Shown here: positions 42,601-53,825 of the stretch, piece after piece
How positions within the stretch are numbered: the first letter of the stretch is position 1
Layout of the letters: each line of letters opens with the position of its first letter
Origin: Closterium sp. Naga37s-1
Taxonomy: Eukaryota; Streptophyta; Zygnematophyceae; Desmidiales; Closteriaceae
Assembly: GCA_947471745.1 (NCBI GenBank)
Contig: CANJKZ010000169.1
Span: forward strand, 3,684,501 to 3,748,500
Reading direction: 5' to 3'
Length of the DNA stretch: 64,000 nucleotides
Program-made: the position numbers and the translations under genes
The notes under the pieces: generated by a model
Database searches by the model: none
The model's input: the letters and a program-made list of their open reading frames with translations, nothing else
Told to the model about the DNA's origin: nothing

Positions 42601-43003
42601 AAGGGTCAATAGGCCAATGCACGAGTTAATGTGATTGGCCATTCACTCTTGCAAAATATCTAGGGTTGTTAGAAAAGGCCTTGTTGGAGTTCACAGGCTC
42701 TCTTTTGTCACCCTCGCATACTGTACAATCGACCCTCGCGTCGTCTAAGGTTGTGGAGTAATCTGACACAAGCCTCGACGCAGTGTCGCCAGTTCCTTTT
42801 CCTGCATTGTCTTCCTGGTAACATTCGCTCTCGTCGCACTCTGCTTCCGAATCGTCGGCTAACGTCGCCATACGTCGTTTACCGTCACCGTATCTCCCGA
42901 CAAGCAGAATCACAGCCAACGTCGACGTCATTTTTCATATTCTCTAAACACAATACGCCAAGCATCCCAGCATCTCAACTCATAGCTTCAGGCCTACGCA
43001 GCC
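39621..43003. other. gene-poor region with small repeats
   Basis: Contains a GAGG repeat (39945-40010), a duplicated segment of about 110-130 bp (GATCGCCGGTGGGGCA to TTGTCGTTTTTGTTATGTG at 40242-40360; related at 40424-40550) and a palindrome at 41433-41459. No coding region is supported. The 42600-42930 - strand frame of 101 residues is not low-complexity but matches nothing. The part near 43000 is presumably the ABC1K promoter. Confidence 0.5.
41433..41459. repeat. 27-bp palindrome with 1-nt loop
   Basis: Perfect 13-bp arms TTCAAGTTCAAGA / TCTTGAACTTGAA are separated by a single A. TCTAGAATGG at 41251 and CCATTCTAGA at 41466 form an outer inverted pair around 215 bp, suggesting a small foldback element. 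Confidence 0.7.
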
Positions 43004-46000
43004 ATGACGTCATCACCGCACCTCCTCTCCTCTAGCCGCAGTTCTCTCTTTCTCCATCCCCACGCTCCCTCACTCCCCCGACCTCTCCCCGCTACCTCCC
43101 CCTCTCCGGGCCTCCGCTTTCCCGCGCTTCCCGCTCGTCCCCGCGCGGCCGTGACGTCACGCCCTCCGCAAACCACCACAGGGGGAGGGGGAAGCTCGTC
43201 CCCTCGTCCCGCCGGTTCCCGGGAGAACGGTGTACGGTTAGGCAGCAATGGCAACGGCAATGGCGCCGCAGCGCGGAATGGCAACGGGAATGGCTCGGCG
43301 CGCAGCGGGAGTGGAAACGGGTCGGCGCGCAGCAGAAACGTAAACGGCAACGGTAACGGAACAATGCGCAGTGGAAACGGAGCCGCGACGGGTCCCGCGA
43401 CGCGCGCTCTGCGACGAATCAGCAGCCGCATGAACAGCAGCAACGCCGACGTGGCAACGAAGCCGTTGTCTTTGCGGACAACGGTGGTTGGCGACTCGGG
43501 ATTCCTACCCAATCAGCTTGCAGGCGACCCGTCCGGCGGGGAAATGCGGGCAATGGAGCAGCTGGAACTGGAGAGAGGCGTGTGTAACCCTTTCAAGAAG
43601 TACACACCCGAGATGGTGAGTCAACGCTGGTCAACGTCAATGGAGCTCTTCCATTGTAGCTGACGGCCTAGGAGAAGGAACAGGGATGCATATTAGATAG
43701 CAGGAGTGGAGCAGGAGAGGGAAGTGAACTGGAGAGGGAGGGAGGCGAGGTATGCCAGAGAGGAAGGAGGGGAGGGAGGAGAGGGAGGATGCGAGGAGAG
43801 TGAAGAATGAAGAGGAATGGCGATGAGAGGAGACGGAGAGGGGAGCAGAGCGCGTGGGAAGAGAGGAGAGGGTATTGAGGGGGAAGATCTGAACGGATGG
43901 TGGAGTATGTAAGTCCCCTCCTTTTCCCATCTACTTCCCCACGCCCCACGCCTTCCCCCCTTGCACCAGGTTTCACCATGCCGCGTTCGCCCTTCCGTCC
44001 CCTCGTGCCCACTTCCCCTTCTTTCCTTCTTCCTGTCCTCCCCAGGTGCGAGCGCGAGCCTTCAGCTCCCCCTCCGCGTTCCTGGGCATTCTGCTGCGAG
44101 GCACGGAGATCGTGTGGGAGCTCACCATGTTCTTCCTCTCCCCATGCCCCACTCCCTTGCCCCATCCCACCCCTTTTCCCCTTCTCTCCCCAGGTGCGAG
44201 CGCGCGCCTTCAGCTCCCCCTCGGCCTTCTTAGGCATCCTGCTGCGAGGCACGGAGATCGTGTGGGAGCTCACCATGTTCTTCCTCTCCCTCTCCTACGA
44301 CAAGCTCGTCGGCCTCGACGAGCGCAACGTGCCGACGCGCGCCGCCCAGCTGCGCCGCCTGCTGTGCCGGCTGGGCCCGTCGTTCATCAAGTCGGGGCAG
44401 GTGCTGGCCAACCGACCGGATATCATCCGAGAGGATTATATGAACGAGCTCTGCATTCTTCAGGATGACGTTCCTGCCTTCCCCACTCAGGTGAGACTGC
44501 CCGCACTCGGTTAACGCACGCTGCTCGCAGGTGAAAGCTGCCTGCTGTGCCGGCTGGGCCCGTCGTTCATCAAGTCGGGGCAGGTGCTGGCGAACCGACC
44601 GGACATTATCAGGGAAGACTATATGAACGAGCTGTGCATCCTTCAAGACGACGTTCCTGCCTTCCCCACTCAGGTGAGGCAGGTCGCAGGTCAAGCGTTG
44701 CTGGGAGGCAGCTCTCAGGCACCTGTGCAAACTGCTGTGAAGTCCGCCCTGAAAGCTGCCAGCTGCGCCGCCTGCTGTGCCGCCTGGGCCCGTCGTTCAT
44801 CAAGTCGGGGCAGGTGCTGGCGAACCGGCCGGATATCATTCGGGAAGACTACATGAACGAACTCTGTATCCTTCAAGACGACGTTCCTGCCTTCCCCACT
44901 CAGGTGAGGCAGCCTTCACTCCGCAGGCCGCAGGTCAAGCGTTGCTGTAAGGCAGCTTGCAGGCATGCGTACAAGCTGCTGTGCTGTCCGCCCTGAAAGC
45001 TGCCTGCTGTGCCGCCTGGGCTCGTCGTTCATCAAGTCGAGGCAGGTGCTGGCGAACCGGCCAGACATTATCAGAGAGGTTTATATGAACGAGCTCTGTA
45101 TCCTTCAAGACGACGTTCCTGCCTTCCCCACTCAGGTGAGACGTCCTGGGTAATGCTGGTAGGCAGGTGTTGCAAGCTGCCTCCTGTGCAAGCAGTGACG
45201 AACCTGCTAGATATCATGAGAGAGGACTACATGAACGAGCGCTGCATCCTGCAGGACGATGTTCCAGCCTTCCCACTCAGGTGAGATGTCTCAAGCGGTG
45301 CTGGGAGGCAGCTCTCAGGCACCTGCGCTTTCACAGTCTCTTCACCTTTAGAAGCCACGCTTAGAGAGGCACTTCTCCGCCATTGTAGCTGCAAAGCCAA
45401 CCAAGCAGCCTCTCCTCTTTCCGGCTTTCTTACATCCCTAACCCCCTCCAGGAAGCGTTTGCTATCATAGAGGCCAACATGGGGGTGCCGCTGGAGGAGA
45501 CCTTCAGCGCCATCTCTCCCACCCCAGTATTGACCAGCCGACCAACCAAGCTCTTCCCCAATCCCCGCCACCAACCACACATCCCGTCTTGCCCTCCTTC
45601 CCCACCCCCCCTCTCCTCTTCTCCCAGGAAGCGTTTGCCATCATCGAGGCCAACATGGGGTGCCCCTGGAGGAGACCTTCAGTCAGCGCCATCCCTCCCG
45701 CTGGGTACTGACCGGCTGACCAACCAATTTCTTCCCCTTACCCCCTCCAACCGCCCTACATTCCCGCCCTCCCCCTACCCTCCCGCAGGAAGCGTTTGCC
45801 ATCATCGAGGCCAACATGGGGGTGCCTCTCGAGGAGACCTTCAGCGCCATCTAATTGCCTTTCTACCAGCCAACCTGCTATCCTTCTTCTCTTCCCCACC
45901 TTCTCCCTTCCCCGCAATCCCTCCCCTCCCCCCAGGAAGCGTTTGCCATCATCGAGGCCAACATGGGGGTGCCTCTCGAGGAGACCTTCAGCGCCATCTC

Positions 46001-49000
46001 TCCCCCTGGTTTCTGACTGGCTGATTAACCAATTTCTTTCCCAACTCCCCCGAACTCGCCCTACATTCCCGACCTCCCCCCTTTCCTCCCCCCCAGGAAG
46101 CGTTTGCCATCATAGAGGCCAACATGGGGGTGCCTCTCGAGGAGACCTTCAGCGCCATCTCCCCCGAGCCTGTTGCCGCGGCCAGCCTCGGGCAGGTCTA
46201 CCGAGCCAGGCTGAGAGCCTCGGGAGCCGAGGTGGCAGTCAAGGTGAGGATGATGTGGCAGTTGGGGTGGGGGTGACGTGGCAGTCAAGCGAGAGTTATG
46301 TGGTCAGAATCTGAGGCGCCTTAGAAGCAAAAAATACATGTTTCTCCTCATCACATTGCTCTCAAATGTCGGCCCATCACATGTTCTTTGTCTGGAACTC
46401 ACCCAACCCCGCCCCTTCCACCTACCAGGCACTGGAGCCAGACTTCGAGCCGGCAATGTATTTGGACCACTTTTCTCATTCGCACCCTGGCGCCTCTTCC
46501 CCCGCCTTCCTCTCTCTTCTCTCCTCCCTCCTCCCTCCTCCCCTTCACCTCCCCCCTCCCCTCCCCAGGTGCTGCGACCCGGGATCGAGCCGGTGATCTA
46601 CCGGGATCTCTTCCTCTTCCGCACGCTGGCCTCCTTTTGGAACGGCATCGCCATTCAGAAGCTCGGGTGCAACGCGCGGAGCTCACCTTCCCCCAACCAT
46701 CCCCATCCCCCTCCCCCTCCCCCTCCCCCTCCCCCCTCCTCCTCCTCCCCTTCCCCCCCTCCTTCCCCCTCTCCCTCCCCCTCCCCCCCCCCGCTCCCCT
46801 CCTCCCCCACCCCCCCAGGTGCTGCGGCCGGGGATCGAGCCGGTGATCTACCGCGACCTCTTCCTATTCCGCACGCTGGCGTCCTTCCTGAACGGCATCT
46901 CCATTCAGAAGCTCGGATGCAACGCTGAGCTCATCGTCGACGAGTTTGGCGAGAAGCTGCTGGAGGAGCTGGACTACCGCCAGGAGGCGCGCAACATCCA
47001 GAGCTTCTACGAGAATTTCCTGGGAGATTCGACGGTCAAGATTCCGCTGTGCTGCGCGGAGATGAGCGGGGAGCGGGTGCTGGTGATGGAGTGGATCGAC
47101 GGGATTCGCTGCACCGACCCCCAGGTGCGGGATAGGAGGAAGGTAGAGGGTGGGGTTAGGGGTTGAGGAATGGGATTGCGGTGGGGTTGGGGATGGGTAC
47201 AAAAAAAAAAAGTTAATAATCTCAACCTATACCTGAAACTCACGCCTGCACCTCGTCTTTGCCTGTGCCCTTCCCCACGCCAGGCCATCCGAGCAGCGGG
47301 CATTGGCACGGAGGTATTCCTCACGGTGGGAGTCAGCGCTGCCCTTCACCAGCTGCCCAATCCCCTCCCATTCATATGTGTGTTCTTCCCTCCCTTTCGT
47401 CTCTCCCTCTTCCCTCACCAGGCCATCCGAGCAGCGGGCATAGACACGGAGGTGTTCCTCACGGTGGGCGTCACGTCAGTGCCGCTCTCCGCCAGCTGCT
47501 CAATCTCCTCTCAATCACACGTGTCTGTTCTCCCCTTTTCTGTGTTTCTTTCTTCCCCACGCCAGGCCATCCGAGCAGCGGGCATTGGCACGGAGGTGTT
47601 CCTCACGGTGGGAGTCAGCGCCGCTCTCCGCCAGCTGCTCAATCCCCTCCCATTCATATGTGTGTTCTTCCCTCCCTTTTGTCTCAAACGGCCCTTTTGT
47701 CTCTCCCTCTTCCCTCACCAGGCCATCCGAGCAGCGGGCATAGACACGGAGGTGTCCCTCACAGTGGGAGTCAGCGCCACTCTCCGCCAGCTGCTAGAGT
47801 TTGGCCTGGTCACTCATGTGCTCTTCCCTTCCCGTGTCTTGTTCTCTTCCCCACGCCAGGCCATCCGAGCAGCGGGCATAGACACGGAGGTGTTCCTCAC
47901 GGTGGGAGTCAGTGCCGCTCTCCGCCAGCTGCTAGAGTTCGGCCTCTTCCATGGCGACCCGCACCCAGGTGTGTGATGCGGTGCAGTTTGGTTTGGTGGG
48001 GTTGGGCACAGTGCGGTACGGTGTGGTGTTGTGTGGTGTGACTCCTCGTGGGTGCAAGCCATCAAGGAAATGGTGAGAGACTTCAACGCGCCTTAGCTTC
48101 AATGCTACCTATCCTCTCTCTCCCCTCCCTCTCCTCCATCTCCCCCTTTCCTTGCCCTCCCCCTCCCTCTCTCCCCCTCCCCCTCCTCCTCCCCTGCCCC
48201 GTCCCTTCTCAGGCAACATTTTCGCGATGAGGGATGGGCGCATAGCCTACGTGGACTTTGGCAACGTGGCGGAGCTGAGCCAGTACAACAAGGAGATCCT
48301 CATCGACGCTATTGTGCACGCTGTCAACGAGGACTATGTTGAGATGGCTGGGGACTTTACCCGCCTGGGGTTCCTGGCGCCCGGCACGGACGTGACTCCC
48401 ATCGTGCCGGCATTAGAAGCCATCTGGCAGAACAGCACGGGGCAGAGCCTGGCGGATTTCAACTTCCGAACCGTCACACGTGAGTTGGGAGGTGGGGGGT
48501 TTTGTGGGGGGGGAGGGACAGAAAAGGGTGGTGTGTGGTGGGACGGACAGCTTTCTCCTGCCTGGGCTTCCTGGCGCCCCGCACGGACGTCACGCCCATT
48601 GTGCCGGCGCTAGAGGCGATCTGGCAGAACAGCACTCCAACCCACCCAACCACTTCCAACCCCTCAATTTGCACACCTTGCAGGCAAGTTAAACCAGCTG
48701 GTGTACAACTTCCCCATCCGCATCCCCAAGCACTTCTCCCTCGTCATCCAAGTGTCTCCTAACCCAACTCTCCCCATTTCGCCCTTCCTCCCTCCCCCCT
48801 TCTCCCCTAACCCCTTCCACCCCCTTCCCACCCACTTGCACCCCCTCCCACCCATCCCCATCTGGACCTTTCTCTCACCGTCCAGGGAAGTTCAACCAGC
48901 TGGTGTACAACTTCCCCATCCGCATCCCAGAGCGTTTCTCCCTCGTCATCCGCTCGCTGCTCACCCAGGAGGGCATCTGCCTCTCCCTCGAGCCCAACTT

Positions 49001-51825
49001 CAAGTTCCTCGAAGTGGCCTACCCCTACGTGGCGAAGCGCCTGCTTACCGATCCGGACCCCGCTCTGCGGTCCCGGCTCATCCAGGTATGCGGGGTGCTG
49101 TGTTGTGCTGCGCTCTTGGTACGTGCCGCTCGCTGCTCACCCAGGAGGGCGTCTGCCTCTCCCTCGAGCCCAACTTCAAGTTCCTCGAAGTGGCCTACCC
49201 CTACGTGGCGAAGCGCCTGCTTACCGATCCGGACCCCGCTCTGCGGTCCCGGCTCATCCAGGTATGCGGGGTGCTGTGTTGTGCTGCGCTCTTGGTACGT
49301 GCCGCTCGCTGCTCACCCAGGAGGGCATCTGCCTCTCCCTCGAGCCCAACTTCAAGTTCCTCGAAGTGGCCTACCCCTACGTGGCGAAGCGCCTGCTTAC
49401 CGATCCGGACCCCGCTCTGCGGTCCCGGCTCATCCAGGTATGCGGGGTGCTGTGTTGTGCTGCGCTCTTGGTACGTGCCGCTCGCTGCTCACCCAGGAGG
49501 GCATCTGCCTCTCCCTCGAGCCCAACTTCAAGTTCCTCGAAGTGGCCTACCCCTACGTGGCGAAGCGCCTGCTTACCGATCCGGACCCCGCTCTGCGGTC
49601 CCGGCTCATCCAGGTATGCGGGGTGCTGTGTTGTGCTGCGCTCTTGGTACGTGCCGCTCGCTGCTCACCCAGGAGGGCATCTGCCTCTCCCTCGAGCCCA
49701 ACTTCAAGTTCCTCGAAGTGGCCTACCCCTACGTGGCGAAGCGCCTGCTTACCAATCCGGACCCCGCTCTGCGGTCCCGGCTCATCCAGGTATGCGGGGT
49801 GCTGTGTTGTGCTGCGCTCTTGGTACTGGTCGCTCGCTGCTCACCCAGGAGGGCGTCTGCCTCTCCCTCGAGCCCAACTTCAAGTTCCTTGAGGTTGCCT
49901 ACCCTTACGTCGCCAAGCGCCTGCTGACTGACCCCGACCCGGCTCTGCGCTCCCGGCTGATCGAGGTGTGTGGGCCACTCGTGCAGGGGCCTTGAGACGT
50001 CTTTGAGATGCCTCACAGCCCATCCAGCCTCAGGTTTCTGACTTGTCGACAAGGAGTCTACCATTTCCACATTTTTCTCCATCGTTTTTACTCTCTCTCT
50101 CACTCCCACTCTCAATCCCTCACCCTCATCCCCAACCGCAGGAGCCTCAGCCAGCTCGCCCTGCCGATTCCGGCCCCAGCCTTCCTTACAGGCTTCTCCG
50201 CTACAGGCCCAGCCAGAGCCGCCACGTCAGCAGCATCGGCGGTGGCGGACGGGGGTCTGGACCTGAGGGAAACGATTCGGGATGGGGCGCGCGTGCTGCT
50301 CATGGACCCGGGGCTTAGAAGGCAGCTGCTGCTGGCATTTACTCAGGACTCCAGGCTGCACGTTAAGGAGGTGAGGGTGTGGTGTGGTTGACTGGGCGCT
50401 CTAGATCTGAGGAACACCTTGGGATGGGGACGGGGCGCGCGTGCTGCTGATGGACCCGGGGCTCAGGAGGCAGCTGCTGCTGGCATTCATTCAGGACTCA
50501 AGGCTGCACGTTAAGGAGGTGAGCGCAAGGGGAGGGCATTATGAGATAGGGAAGGAATCGGGCGCGCGTGCTGCTGATGGACCCGGGGCTGCGGAGGCAG
50601 CTGCTGCTGGCATTCACTCAGGACTCACGGCTGCATGTGAAAGAGGTGAGATGGGGGTGAGTGGGTGGGGTTTGGGCGCGCACATGCGCTGCTGATGGAC
50701 CCGGGGGCTCAGGAGGCAGCTGCTGCTGACGTTCACCCATGACTCGAGGCTGCACGTGAAGGAGGTGAGATGGGGGGAGAAAGGGAGAGGAGGGGGGGGG
50801 AGGGGAAGACCATGGGTTGGGGTTTGGGCGCGCGTGCTGCTGATGGACCCGGGGCTCCGGAGGCAGCTGCTCTTGGCATTTACTCAGGACTCAAGGCTGC
50901 ACGTTAAGGAGGTGAGGGTGTGGTGTGGTTGACTGGGCGCTCTAGATCTGAGGAACACCTTGGGATGAGGACGGGGCGCGCGTGCTGCTCATGGACCCGG
51001 GGCTCGGGAGGCAGCTGCTGCTGGCATTCACTCAGGACTCCAGGCTGCACATTAAGGAGGTGAGTTCAAGGAAGGGGATGACACTATGAGATAGGGAAGG
51101 GATCGGGCGCGCGTGCTGCTGATGGACCCGGGGCTGCGGAGGCAGCTGCTGCTGGCGTTCACTCAGGACTCGAGGCTGCATGTTAAGGAGGTGAGATGGG
51201 GGGAGAAAGGGAGAGGAGGGGGGGGAGGGGAAGACCATGGGTTGGGGTTTGGGCGCGCGTGCTGCTGATGGAGCCGGGGCTCCGGAGGCAGTTGCTCTTG
51301 GCATTTACTCAAGACTTGAGGCTGCACGTGAAAGAGGTGGGTGTGAAGGGTGGGGTGACAATGTGAGGTGGGTTTGGGTGTGCACATGTGCTGCTGATGG
51401 ACTCAGGGCTCCGGAGGCAGCTGCTGCTGGCGTTCACTCAGGACTCCTGGCTGCATGTGAAAGAGGTGAGGTGGGGAAGAGAAGGGAGGAGGACTTTTTG
51501 ATCGGGTTTGACCCAAGACTCACGGTTGCACATCCTTAACTCTCTCAATCCCCTTCTGCTCCATGTTCATAGGTGATGGATTTATACCGGCTTGTGGCTG
51601 ACGACCTGCCGACCGATGATTTTGTGGGAGATATTGTTGAAGGTGAGACAACTTCCTCTAAACCCCGGTTCGACCGCGTGTTTTGTTCCGCTCGTGCGAT
51701 TATCCCTCTTTTACTGTAGTCCTTTGGTATAATTTGTTCAATAATGTGATCCGTATGCAGGCATACCATCTATTGGAAGGGATCTGCTACTTTCGTGGAG
51801 CGACAGCATCCTTGAAAGGCGGTAG
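43004..51825 (+). CDS. ABC1-family atypical kinase, ABC1K3-like, chloroplast
   Basis: Proposed exons are 43004-43615, 44194-44490, 46097-46243, 46819-47124, 47860-47968, 48213-48479, 48886-49085 (with extra 117-nt copies), a C-terminal exon ending 50370, 51573-51642 and 51761-51825. The first exon is a Ser/Arg/Pro-rich presequence plus an Asn-Gly repeat. Family marks are present: KxGQ motif ([13 protein letters not shown]), Ala-rich loop ([11 protein letters not shown]), the VAVK lysine, [13 protein letters not shown] and YVDFGN. These define the ABC1/UbiB fold. Plant ABC1K3 acts in plastoglobules on prenyl-quinone metabolism; this assignment rests on recalled similarity running to the end ([32 protein letters not shown]). 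The segment expected between RSRLI and SQLAL (an FKDG..W..LENL-type stretch) was not found. Nearly every exon is accompanied by tandem copies. Confidence 0.85.
44046..45285 (+). repeat. ABC1K exon 2 array
   Basis: A truncated copy of the exon start (44046-44138, [19 protein letters not shown]) precedes the full exon 44194-44490. The last part ([20 protein letters not shown] to FPTQ) then recurs at about 44533-44672, 44762-44904, 45002-45135 and 45190-45281. The first three end in CAG|GTGAG. Later copies carry substitutions at invariant sites, for example KSRQ for KSGQ near 45037, so they would be inactive. Confidence 0.88.
45452..46096 (+). repeat. copies of the Ala-rich-loop exon start
   Basis: [20 protein letters not shown] is encoded at about 45452, 45629, 45789 and 45935, each behind a CAG, before the full exon at 46097. 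The copies stop matching after FSAI. The copy at 45629 has lost one base in the GGGGTG run, and the copy at 45789 reads ATCTAA. Confidence 0.88.
46425..46690 (+). repeat. copies of ABC1K exon 4 start
   Basis: 46569-46678 encodes [20 protein letters not shown] nearly identical to the exon at 46819, then diverges. An older, degenerate version ([14 protein letters not shown]) lies at about 46431-46480. Confidence 0.82.
47283..47859 (+). repeat. copies of ABC1K exon 5
   Basis: [18 protein letters not shown] or a close variant is encoded at about 47283, 47422, 47566 and 47722 before the full exon 47860-47968, each behind CCAG. None of the early copies reaches [11 protein letters not shown], the catalytic part, although the copy at 47722 extends to LEFGL. 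Confidence 0.9.
48684..48750 (+). repeat. partial copy of ABC1K exon 7 start
   Basis: Encodes [20 protein letters not shown] behind TTGCAG; the functional exon at 48886 has [21 protein letters not shown] short partial copy of the preceding exon ([22 protein letters not shown]) lies at 48560-48635. Confidence 0.82.
48969..49965 (+). repeat. 176-bp array: six 117-nt exons with 59-nt introns
   Basis: Exon units start at 48969, 49145, 49321, 49497, 49673 and 49849. Each is 117 nt (39 codons, [20 protein letters not shown] to RSRLI) and each ends in CAG or GAG followed by GT. The 59-nt spacers run from GTATGC to CACCCAG, so all are potential introns. The first five units are nearly identical and the sixth shows synonymous-type divergence. 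Every unit keeps the reading frame, so zero to five extra copies could be spliced in without a frameshift. Confidence 0.93.
50287..51535 (+). repeat. array of the ABC1K C-terminal exon
   Basis: [20 protein letters not shown] to LHVKE is encoded at about 50287-50370, 50437-50518, 50562-50645, 50684-50764, 50828-50910, 50984-51059, 51107-51189, 51252-51337 and 51380-51463, with a remnant near 51505. Most end in GAG|GTGAG. Pairs of copies share longer flanks (50340-50520 resembles 50880-51060; 50764-50830 resembles 51189-51255), showing block duplication on top of single-exon duplication. Only the first copy has the upstream LDLRETIRD in frame. Confidence 0.9.
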
Positions 51826-52304
51826 AGGTATCATCCTTCTGGTGCTAATTCGTGATGTTTGCTCCTCCATTGATTGAGTTTGTATGCATGTATGTAGTAC
51901 ATTGCGTTATGAACGTACATTGAAGATAAAAACTCTAGAGGGTGGTTTCATCCTCCCTCCCTATTTGGTTCAATCGTTCCAAAAATAAGGTGAAGTCATG
52001 AATACGGGTTCAGAACAAGGATGTAATCAACATCTCTTATAACGAATGAGCTTATACTCCAATCTGACTGAGAGTGACTCGCTTGGCAGATTCGCAATAT
52101 CTGCACCGTCACATCCCGTATCCTTCCACGTCACACTTGTCCCAAGAATCTGCCAGCACACTCCAGCGGTGGAAAAGAAAAACGTGTTTCTGCTTTGAAC
52201 CGAACCCAAAGCACACTGGAAACCTAGAAAACGTTCTGGACCGACTTTGACTTCGCTGATGGTTTGACCCTCGAACCTGGCGAAGCACGAGAATGAGGAA
52301 TCTA
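51826..52304. other. 3' flank of ABC1K gene
   Basis: AT-richer sequence with no coding signal; probably contains the ABC1K 3' UTR. Confidence 0.5.
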
Positions 52305-53373
52305 GGGCATTTATCTTAGCGGTGACACTCATGGAGCTCGAACGCACGCGAGGTAAGCCACGTTTCCAAATCGTAACAGAGATGTCTTCTCATCGCCACC
52401 ATGGTAACCAGCATTGCCGAGATGGTCAACATTATTACCTGAATGGTAATGAAGAGTGCATCCGGAAATCCTGGCTGGTAACTTCGCGTTCCAACCAAAC
52501 TGTACACCGTACAAGTCAGGTTTGACTCAGCAAAACGAAACTGACTGTCCACGTATACACCCACAGAATGCGCAATTCTGTTTATAATACCAGCGCTTAC
52601 AAACGCGAAACGTTACATGCACGTATTCGATATAATTTCCTATCACTATTACAGCAAGCATTTTACGAACACTCTGGAGAAACAAATTTATCCTGACTAT
52701 TTAAAAACTGGGATTAGATTATCTGTTAATACAGTCCATATCATGCCTTGAATGAATTATTTATTATATCAACAGAATGTTTTAATTCTTATGCAATCAT
52801 TATTATCTGTCATATGCAAAATTAGTATTGTTCAAATTGAGATTGAAATTATTGTAACTTGGTCTAGCTCCATTTCTTTATAGTCGGAAATATAATTATG
52901 AAAGGGTAAAATAAATTGTTTCAAATAATTTATCACTAGGATAGCTTTTCGGTTTGACATTGTGTGAGTGTTTTGTTTTGTGGCGTTTGTTTGATAGTTA
53001 AGGCTATATGATTGTATGTTTTTTTTTTTTTTGTTACGGATTACAAGTTTGCATTTCATGGTTTTACTGTCCGGAATTGTAAACGCCGGTATTATAAACA
53101 GAATTGCGCATTCTGTGGGTGTATACGTGGACAGTCAGTTTCGTTTTGCTGAGTCAAACCTGACCTGTACGGTGTACAGTTTGGTTGGAACGCGAAGTTA
53201 CCAGCCAGGATTTCCGGATGCACTCTTCATTACCATTCAGGCAATAATGTTGACCATCTCGGCAATGCTGGTTACCATGGTGGCGATGAGAAGACATCTC
53301 TGTTACGATTTGGAAACGTGGCTTACCTCGCGTGCGTTCGAGCTCCATGAGTGTTACCGCTAAGATAAATGCC
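52305..53373. repeat. large inverted repeat, two arms of about 297 bp
   Basis: 52305-52602 and 53077-53373 are reverse complements with only a few mismatches. Each arm contains the same open frame (VYVDSQFRFAESNLTCTVYS to RAFELHEC) on opposite strands, which is a consequence of the repeat. The 474-bp centre is strongly AT-rich. Transcription through the arms would give a long hairpin. No terminal duplications or transposase are evident. Confidence 0.9.
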
Positions 53374-53825
53374 CAGGAATCTAGGTGTGTCAGAAACAAA
53401 TTGCTTCTGCACTTCAAAACGGTCGAAGACGTTTCTGTACAATCGGAAACGGTTTGTTTCCTTCACAACCTAGGTTGGATCTTTCTCTAGCTTTGCTCAA
53501 ATCCAGGCAAAACTATCTGGAAAGTAAGCTCATCCCCCAGAGCCAATGGCGTCCCAGCAGATTTTCTTGGCTGACTCTTTGTTTCAGTTATTCTGCCGTG
53601 TAAGGGCAACGACTCTCATTCCATTTCTGTAGTACATTTGGCGTTCCCTTGTTGAGCATGTATCAGCATTAGCAAGTAGTAGTATACCTTCGGAACAGCT
53701 TGTTAGATTTAGACGTAACTCCCTGCTTGACCGCTTCGACCCAAGCAGTCACCTTTTTTTTCTCGCCAGAAGCCGTATTTGTCCAGACGTGTAACAGTCC
53801 TGCTTTATACATCGTCGCGCCAGTC
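53374..53825. other. upstream region of USP gene
   Basis: No coding signal other than open frame read-through into the USP start. Presumed promoter and leader. Confidence 0.45.

Noticed and set aside
42626..42931. 101-residue - strand frame with Cys and acidic residues
   Set aside because: Not low-complexity, but no family, no splice context and no supporting neighbour; left uncalled.
52316..53363. Matching 82- and 115-residue frames on opposite strands
   Set aside because: They are the two arms of an inverted repeat, not two genes.
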